From assembly GCA_027065045.1 (NCBI GenBank), contig JAMOOX010000093.1, positions 1 through 38,159 on the forward strand: a stretch of DNA of 38,159 nt, given 5' to 3'. Both the position numbers and the translations under genes were made by a program. The number at the start of each line of letters is the position of its first letter. Position 1 is the stretch's first letter. This document shows positions 33,676-38,159 of the stretch, one piece after another. The notes beneath the pieces are model-generated. The model saw only the letters and a list, made by a program, of their open reading frames with translations. It was not told the DNA's origin and did no database searches. This DNA is from Campylobacteraceae bacterium (GTDB lineage Bacteria; Campylobacterota; Campylobacteria; Campylobacterales; Sulfurovaceae).

Positions 33676-35031
33676 ATGGTATCAATTAATATAGATGGTA
33701 TAGATTATAGTGTAGAAAAAAACTCTCTTCTTATTGATACTATGATAGATAATGGGTTAGATATTTCATATTTTTGTTATCATAAATCTCTTGGTTGTGA
33801 GGGTAGTTGTAGAATGTGTATGGTAGAGATTGAGGGGGCAAAAAGACCTCAAATCGCTTGTGATACACTTATCAAAGATGGAATGAGAGTATCAACTAAA
33901 AGTGATAAAATCAAAGCAACACGCAAAGAGATACTAGAACTAGAACTAATAAACCACCCAATAGATTGCCCAACTTGTGATAAAGCAGGAGAGTGTAAAT
34001 TACAAGATAGCTATATGGATAATGGATTATATGATAACTATATAGATAAAACTCAAAAAGCACCCAAAAAACCAAATATAGATTTTGGTGGAGGGGTACT
34101 CTATAATCCAAATAGATGTGTATTATGTACAAGATGTGTCAGATTTACAAGAGATATTACTAAAAGTAGCGAACTTGGAGTATTAAAACGAGCTAATAAA
34201 TCATATATATCTACCATAGATGGATTAAATAATAACTCTTATGCCAAAAATATTGTATCTCTTTGTCCTGTGGGGGCATTGAGTGATAAAGACTTTAGAT
34301 TCAAACAAAGAGTTTGGTTTCTTAAATCCACCCCATCATTTTGTATAGGTTGTGCTAAGGTATGTAGTATATATATTGACCATAATAGAGAAAAAAACAA
34401 AACTGATAAAATATATAGATTTCGCCCACGAGAAAACAGAGAGATAAATGAGTATTTTATATGTGATTATGGAAGAGACTCTTTTAATAATTTCCAATCT
34501 AATTTAACTACTAATATGATTGAACCACAAACTATAATAAGCACCATAAAAGAAAAAATCAAAACATCAAAAAATATAGTGGTAATGGTAGATGCAAATT
34601 TATATAATGAAGATATTGAAAAAATTTATAAATTCTCAAATACAATAAGTGCCAAACTAATATCACCATTAGAACCATATTATGATAAGACTTTTGGCGA
34701 TAAGTGGTTAAAGAATAGTTATAAGTGTGCTAATATATTTACAATAAAAGAGTATAATATTGCTCAAAAAGTAGATATAGATGATATAGATTTACTAATA
34801 AATTTCAACCACCTTACTCCATTAGAGGCTAAATATAGAGTATCATTTCAAACTCATAATGATAATAGAGTATCTAATCTAAAAGTGCCGATTAAAGTAT
34901 ATACTCAATATAGTGGGTCTATTACAAATATTGATGGGGTAACTCAAACAACTCAAAAAGTGGTTGATAGTGATATTTATAGTGTAAGTGAGTGGGTGGA
35001 GAGAATTCTTGAAGAGATATTTGCAAAATAA
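33676..35031 (+). CDS. Third NuoG-like iron-sulfur protein, short (451 aa)
   Basis: The N-terminal half matches NuoG: N1b Cys34, Cys45, Cys48, Cys62; N5 His94, Cys98, Cys101, Cys107; N4 Cys148, Cys151, Cys154, Cys197; and an N7-type site Cys223, Cys226, Cys230, Cys263, with all four cysteines. The C-terminal part (264-451) is much shorter than the molybdopterin-like half of full NuoG (750-900 aa). It starts immediately after the gmk stop with no gap and is followed 20 nt later by a sugar epimerase. It may be an alternative G subunit of complex I or an electron-transfer subunit of another oxidoreductase whose partner lies elsewhere. All key ligands are intact, so it is probably functional. Confidence 0.8.
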   Translation: MVSINIDGIDYSVEKNSLLIDTMIDNGLDISYFCYHKSLGCEGSCRMCMVEIEGAKRPQIACDTLIKDGMRVSTKSDKIKATRKEILELELINHPIDCPTCDKAGECKLQDSYMDNGLYDNYIDKTQKAPKKPNIDFGGGVLYNPNRCVLCTRCVRFTRDITKSSELGVLKRANKSYISTIDGLNNNSYAKNIVSLCPVGALSDKDFRFKQRVWFLKSTPSFCIGCAKVCSIYIDHNREKNKTDKIYRFRPRENREINEYFICDYGRDSFNNFQSNLTTNMIEPQTIISTIKEKIKTSKNIVVMVDANLYNEDIEKIYKFSNTISAKLISPLEPYYDKTFGDKWLKNSYKCANIFTIKEYNIAQKVDIDDIDLLINFNHLTPLEAKYRVSFQTHNDNRVSNLKVPIKVYTQYSGSITNIDGVTQTTQKVVDSDIYSVSEWVERILEEIFAK

Positions 35032-35051
35032 AAGATGATTATAGGAATAAA

Positions 35052-36119
35052 ATGAAAATATTAACAATTTTAGGAGCAAGACCACAGTTTATAAAAGCTG
35101 GAAGTGTTAGTCGCCAAATATCAAAACATCAAGATATAGAGGAAATCATAGTCCATACAGGACAACATTATGATGCTAATATGAGTGATATATTTTTTGA
35201 TGAGATGAAGATACCAAAACCTAATTATTTTTTGGGGATTGGTGGAAAATCTCATGGGGCTATGACTGGGCAGATGATAGAAAAAATTGAAGAGGTCGCA
35301 GTACAAGAAAAACCTGATTGGATTATGGTATATGGAGATACAAATTCAACTTTAGCAGGGGCAATAGTTGCTTCTAAACTTCATGTAAAATTGGCTCATA
35401 TTGAAGCAGGACTTAGAAGCTTTAATATGCAAATGCCTGAAGAGGTCAATAGAATTTTAACTGATAGAGTCAGTAGTATTCTATTTTGTCCCACAGATAC
35501 AGCAGTCAAAAATCTTCAAAATGAAGGATTTGATAATTTTGATATAGAGATAATCCAAAGTGGAGATGTAATGCAAGATGGTGCTATATTTTATAAATCT
35601 TTAGCATCAAAACCAAATATAGATATAGAAGATAATTATATATTATGTACTATCCATAGAGCAGAAAATACAGATAATGAAGATAGAATTAGAGATATAT
35701 TTAAAGCACTTAATAAAATATCTTATGATAAAAAAATCATTTTACCACTACACCCAAGAACAAAAAAGATAATTGATAGTTTAAAATTAGATACTACAAA
35801 TTTAACAATTATAGAACCTGTTGGTTATTTAGAGATGGTATGGTTGATTGATAATTGTAGTTTAGTAATGACTGATAGTGGTGGTCTTCAAAAAGAGGCA
35901 TATTTCTTTAAAAAGCAGTCTATTACTTTGAGAGATGAGACTGAATGGGTAGAGCTTGTAGAGAATGGATTTAATACTTTAGTGGGTGCTAATAGCGATA
36001 AAATTATAGAGAGCTATCAAAATCATTCAAAGTTTAAAACTCAAAACTCACAATTAAATCTATATGGAGATGGAGAGGCAAGTAAAAAAATTATAGAGGC
36101 ACTTTTAAATTATGAGTAA
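35052..36119 (+). CDS. wecB: Non-hydrolysing UDP-N-acetylglucosamine 2-epimerase
   Basis: The 355-aa protein has the two-domain GT-B-like epimerase fold. Recognisable segments are ILGARPQFIKAG at the start, VYGDTNSTLAGA (Asp96), HIEAGLRSFNMQMPEEVNR (Glu118, Glu130/131) and TIHRAENTDN (His202), which are the catalytic neighbourhood in WecB. It makes UDP-ManNAc from UDP-GlcNAc, or acts on a modified sugar as WbpI/WbjD-type enzymes do; the ARPQFIK start is frequent in the latter, so the symbol is tentative. It overlaps the glycosyltransferase by 8 nt and probably feeds the surface or N-glycan pathway downstream. Confidence 0.85.
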   Translation: MKILTILGARPQFIKAGSVSRQISKHQDIEEIIVHTGQHYDANMSDIFFDEMKIPKPNYFLGIGGKSHGAMTGQMIEKIEEVAVQEKPDWIMVYGDTNSTLAGAIVASKLHVKLAHIEAGLRSFNMQMPEEVNRILTDRVSSILFCPTDTAVKNLQNEGFDNFDIEIIQSGDVMQDGAIFYKSLASKPNIDIEDNYILCTIHRAENTDNEDRIRDIFKALNKISYDKKIILPLHPRTKKIIDSLKLDTTNLTIIEPVGYLEMVWLIDNCSLVMTDSGGLQKEAYFFKKQSITLRDETEWVELVENGFNTLVGANSDKIIESYQNHSKFKTQNSQLNLYGDGEASKKIIEALLNYE

Positions 36120-37314
36120 AAATATTTGGATAATTAATGAGTACGCAGGTAGTCCATATCATGGTATGGAGTTTCGCCACTACTATATAGGCAAAGAGTT
36201 AGTTAAACTTGATAATAGTGTAACTATTATTAGTTCTTCTTATTCACATCTATTCAAAAATTTACCAAAGAAGAGAAGAGAAAATATTGATGGAGTTGAT
36301 TATTTATGGTTAAAAACTCTAAACTATGGAAATTCACATAGTAAAAAAAGAGTATTTAAATGGTTTATATTCTCTTTTAAAATTTTATCTTTACCATTTA
36401 GAGTCAAAAAACCTGATGTAATTATAGTATCTCCAATGGCACCTTTTCCCATTTTACCAGCTTGGATACTATCTAAAATATATAAAGCTAAATTAATTTA
36501 TGAAGTCAAAGATATATGGCCTTTATCTATAATTGAACTTGGTGGATACTCTCCTAAACACCCTTTTATTAGATTTATGAGTTTGTTTGAGAGATTTGCT
36601 CTTAAAAAGTCTAATATAATTGTATCAAATCTACAAAATTATGGAGAACATATAAAAAATGATATTGGATTAGATAGAGATTTTGAGTGGATTAGTAACG
36701 GTGTAGATTTAGATGAATTAGCAGATATTAAGCCTCTATCAAAGAGTATTATAGATAAAATACCAAAAGATAAATTTATTATTGGTTATACTGGTACAGT
36801 AGGGGTAGCAAATGCTTTAGATTCTTTTTTGGAAGCATCTATTTTACTCAAAGATTATAATGATATTCTGTTTGTAATAGTAGGAGATGGACAAGAGAAA
36901 GATAAGTTAATAGATAAATATAGTAGTGATAATATTCTATTTATTGAAGCTATTGATAAAAAGGAGGTTCAAAGTATGTTAAATCTTTTTGATATTTGCT
37001 ATATTGGATTAAAAAAAGAGAACCTATTTAAATATGGGGTATCTCCAAATAAACTATTTGATTATATGTATAGTGCTAAACCTATTTTATATGCTATTAA
37101 TTCAGGAAACAGTAGTATAGTTAAAGTAGCAAAATGTGGTGTAGAGGCTGAATCTGAAGATAGTATGGATATTAGTATAGCGATTTTAAAACTCTATAAT
37201 AATAAAAATAGAGAAGAGTTAGGTCTAAATGGCAAAGAGTATGTATTAAATCATTTTACATATCAGAAATTGGCATATAGATTTAATAATTTAATTAATA
37301 AGGATAAAGATTAG
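36112..37314 (+). CDS. Family 4 glycosyltransferase (WbuB-like)
   Basis: The 400-aa GT-B enzyme has an N-terminal acceptor domain (WIINEYAGSPYHGMEFRH, then DVIIVSPMAPFPILPAW) and a C-terminal donor domain with IGYTGTVGVANALDSFLEA, FVIVGDGQEKDKL and SPNKLFDYMYSAKPI, where the family's catalytic-site Glu is Asp, as in other WbuB-like proteins. The WbuB group includes L-FucNAc transferases acting on lipid-linked glycans. The overlap with the epimerase and zero gap to pglB argue for assembly of a lipid-linked oligosaccharide. Sugar specificity cannot be deduced. Confidence 0.82.
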   Translation: MSKNIWIINEYAGSPYHGMEFRHYYIGKELVKLDNSVTIISSSYSHLFKNLPKKRRENIDGVDYLWLKTLNYGNSHSKKRVFKWFIFSFKILSLPFRVKKPDVIIVSPMAPFPILPAWILSKIYKAKLIYEVKDIWPLSIIELGGYSPKHPFIRFMSLFERFALKKSNIIVSNLQNYGEHIKNDIGLDRDFEWISNGVDLDELADIKPLSKSIIDKIPKDKFIIGYTGTVGVANALDSFLEASILLKDYNDILFVIVGDGQEKDKLIDKYSSDNILFIEAIDKKEVQSMLNLFDICYIGLKKENLFKYGVSPNKLFDYMYSAKPILYAINSGNSSIVKVAKCGVEAESEDSMDISIAILKLYNNKNREELGLNGKEYVLNHFTYQKLAYRFNNLINKDKD

Positions 37315-38159
37315 ATGGAATTTTTAAAGATTAAAGAGGAGAAAATTGATAATAGAACTCTTTTGGGATTAATTCTTTTAGCATATATATTTAGTATTGC
37401 TATTAGAATGATATGGGTTTATCAATTTAGTGGTTTAGATAGTTTTCATTGGAATAATCAACTAATGATAAATACAAATGATGGATACTATTTCGCATCG
37501 GCTGTAAAATCTCTATTTGATATAGGTGCTTATGAAAATAATCCAATGATACCTAAAGCATTTGATAGTTATCCAGCTGTTATATATGTAACTTACTTTT
37601 TTGCTAAAATATTACCATTTTCATTAGATACAGTTGTTTTATATGCACCCGCATTTATATCAGGTTTAATAGTAATTCCAATTATTTTATTAATGAGACT
37701 ATTTGGCTATCCTATATTAGGATTTTTCTCAGCACTAATAGCCTCTATTACTTGGTCATACTATAATAGGACTATGGTTGGATATTATGATAGTGATATG
37801 TTTGCTCTTATTTTACCATTTTTTACTTTAGTACCATTAATTGGATTTATTGTAAAAAAAGATATTAAATATATTGTATATTCATCTATGATTATATTGT
37901 TATATCCTCTATTTTATCCACAAGGAATGAGTGTTATATATCCTATATTTATAATGTTTATTCTATATAGTGCTATTTTTAATAGAGATGAGATAATATT
38001 CTATCAGGCCATTAGTATATTAGCTATATCACTTTTAAAAATATCTATACCAATTCAATTTTTATTAATTTTAGCAACTATATATCTATTTAATAATAAA
38101 AAGATAGATAAAAAACAAATTCTAATATTAACTGGATTTTTAATATTTATATTTTTAAT
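37315..38159 (+). CDS. pglB: Oligosaccharyltransferase PglB (STT3 family), N-terminal 281 codons
   Basis: The frame starts with an ATG directly after the glycosyltransferase stop and runs off the right edge. It is a multi-spanning membrane protein. Catalytic landmarks of bacterial STT3 are seen: NTNDGYYFA with Asp56, the same position as in Campylobacter PglB, and WSYYNRTMVGYYDSDMF with Asp159 and Asp161 (the second acidic metal-binding motif). PglB transfers a lipid-linked glycan to Asn in periplasmic D/E-x-N-x-S/T sequons. The WWDYG motif and the periplasmic domain lie beyond the window. Assignment is strong from motif spacing. Confidence 0.9.
   Translation, partial: MEFLKIKEEKIDNRTLLGLILLAYIFSIAIRMIWVYQFSGLDSFHWNNQLMINTNDGYYFASAVKSLFDIGAYENNPMIPKAFDSYPAVIYVTYFFAKILPFSLDTVVLYAPAFISGLIVIPIILLMRLFGYPILGFFSALIASITWSYYNRTMVGYYDSDMFALILPFFTLVPLIGFIVKKDIKYIVYSSMIILLYPLFYPQGMSVIYPIFIMFILYSAIFNRDEIIFYQAISILAISLLKISIPIQFLLILATIYLFNNKKIDKKQILILTGFLIFIFL

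Noticed and set aside
33911-34132. 73-codon minus-strand frame inside the 451-aa NuoG-like gene
   Set aside because: Antisense to an intact cysteine-motif-rich gene; composition is that of a shadow frame.

Overview
The window is about 30% GC and densely coded. It most likely comes from a Campylobacterota (Epsilonproteobacteria) chromosome, perhaps a Sulfurovum/Sulfurimonas-type member. The reasons are the def-clpP-tig gene order, a nuo cluster in which the canonical NuoE/NuoF slots hold a 77-aa protein and a GltD-like flavoprotein, and a bacterial STT3-type oligosaccharyltransferase (PglB) at the right edge. The genus is inference only.

Layout. (1) Positions 1-81 hold the first 27 codons of a type I restriction HsdR-like gene on the minus strand, followed by a small membrane PH-like protein on the plus strand. 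(2) 865-3282, minus: tig-clpP-def, for nascent-chain folding, proteolysis and deformylation. (3) 3368-4985, minus: minC-minD-minE for division-site placement. (4) 5089-22364, minus: a continuous 15-gene complex I operon, nuoABCD, 77-aa subunit, 670-aa FAD/NAD(P) subunit, two tandem NuoG paralogues, nuoHIJKLMN. It ends at a GC-rich hairpin and begins behind a perfect 14-bp palindrome. (5) cysQ, plus strand. (6) 23401-26414: a 3-kb accessory block bounded by a 34-bp inverted repeat with one mismatch. It holds an AAA-ATPase/PD-(D/E)XK gene and a wrecked DUF262 (GmrSD-like) gene that itself carries an AT-rich insert. (7) 26554-32178, plus: a tripartite RND efflux system (TolC-like, periplasmic adaptor, HAE1-type pump). 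(8) 32186-32405: remains of a VapBC toxin-antitoxin locus. (9) 32615 to the end, plus: a tightly packed run of a degenerate receiver-like protein, gmk, a third NuoG-like iron-sulfur protein, a UDP-GlcNAc 2-epimerase, a family-4 glycosyltransferase and pglB (cut by the window end).

How it works together. NuoB/C/D/I/G/H/A/J/K/L/M/N can build the quinone-reducing and proton-pumping arms of complex I, but no canonical NADH-FMN module (51-kDa/24-kDa) is present. Electrons probably enter through the GltD-like subunit, with NADPH, NADH or a protein carrier as donor. The three NuoG paralogues differ in predicted iron-sulfur content: the 818-aa copy has a two-cluster ferredoxin-like segment, the 742-aa copy has His in place of one N7 cysteine, and the 451-aa copy is short and encoded with the glycosylation genes. 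This divided G-subunit set and the unusual input module are the most interesting biology here, followed by the inverted-repeat-bounded defence-like island. No tRNA, rRNA, CRISPR array or intact transposase was seen.
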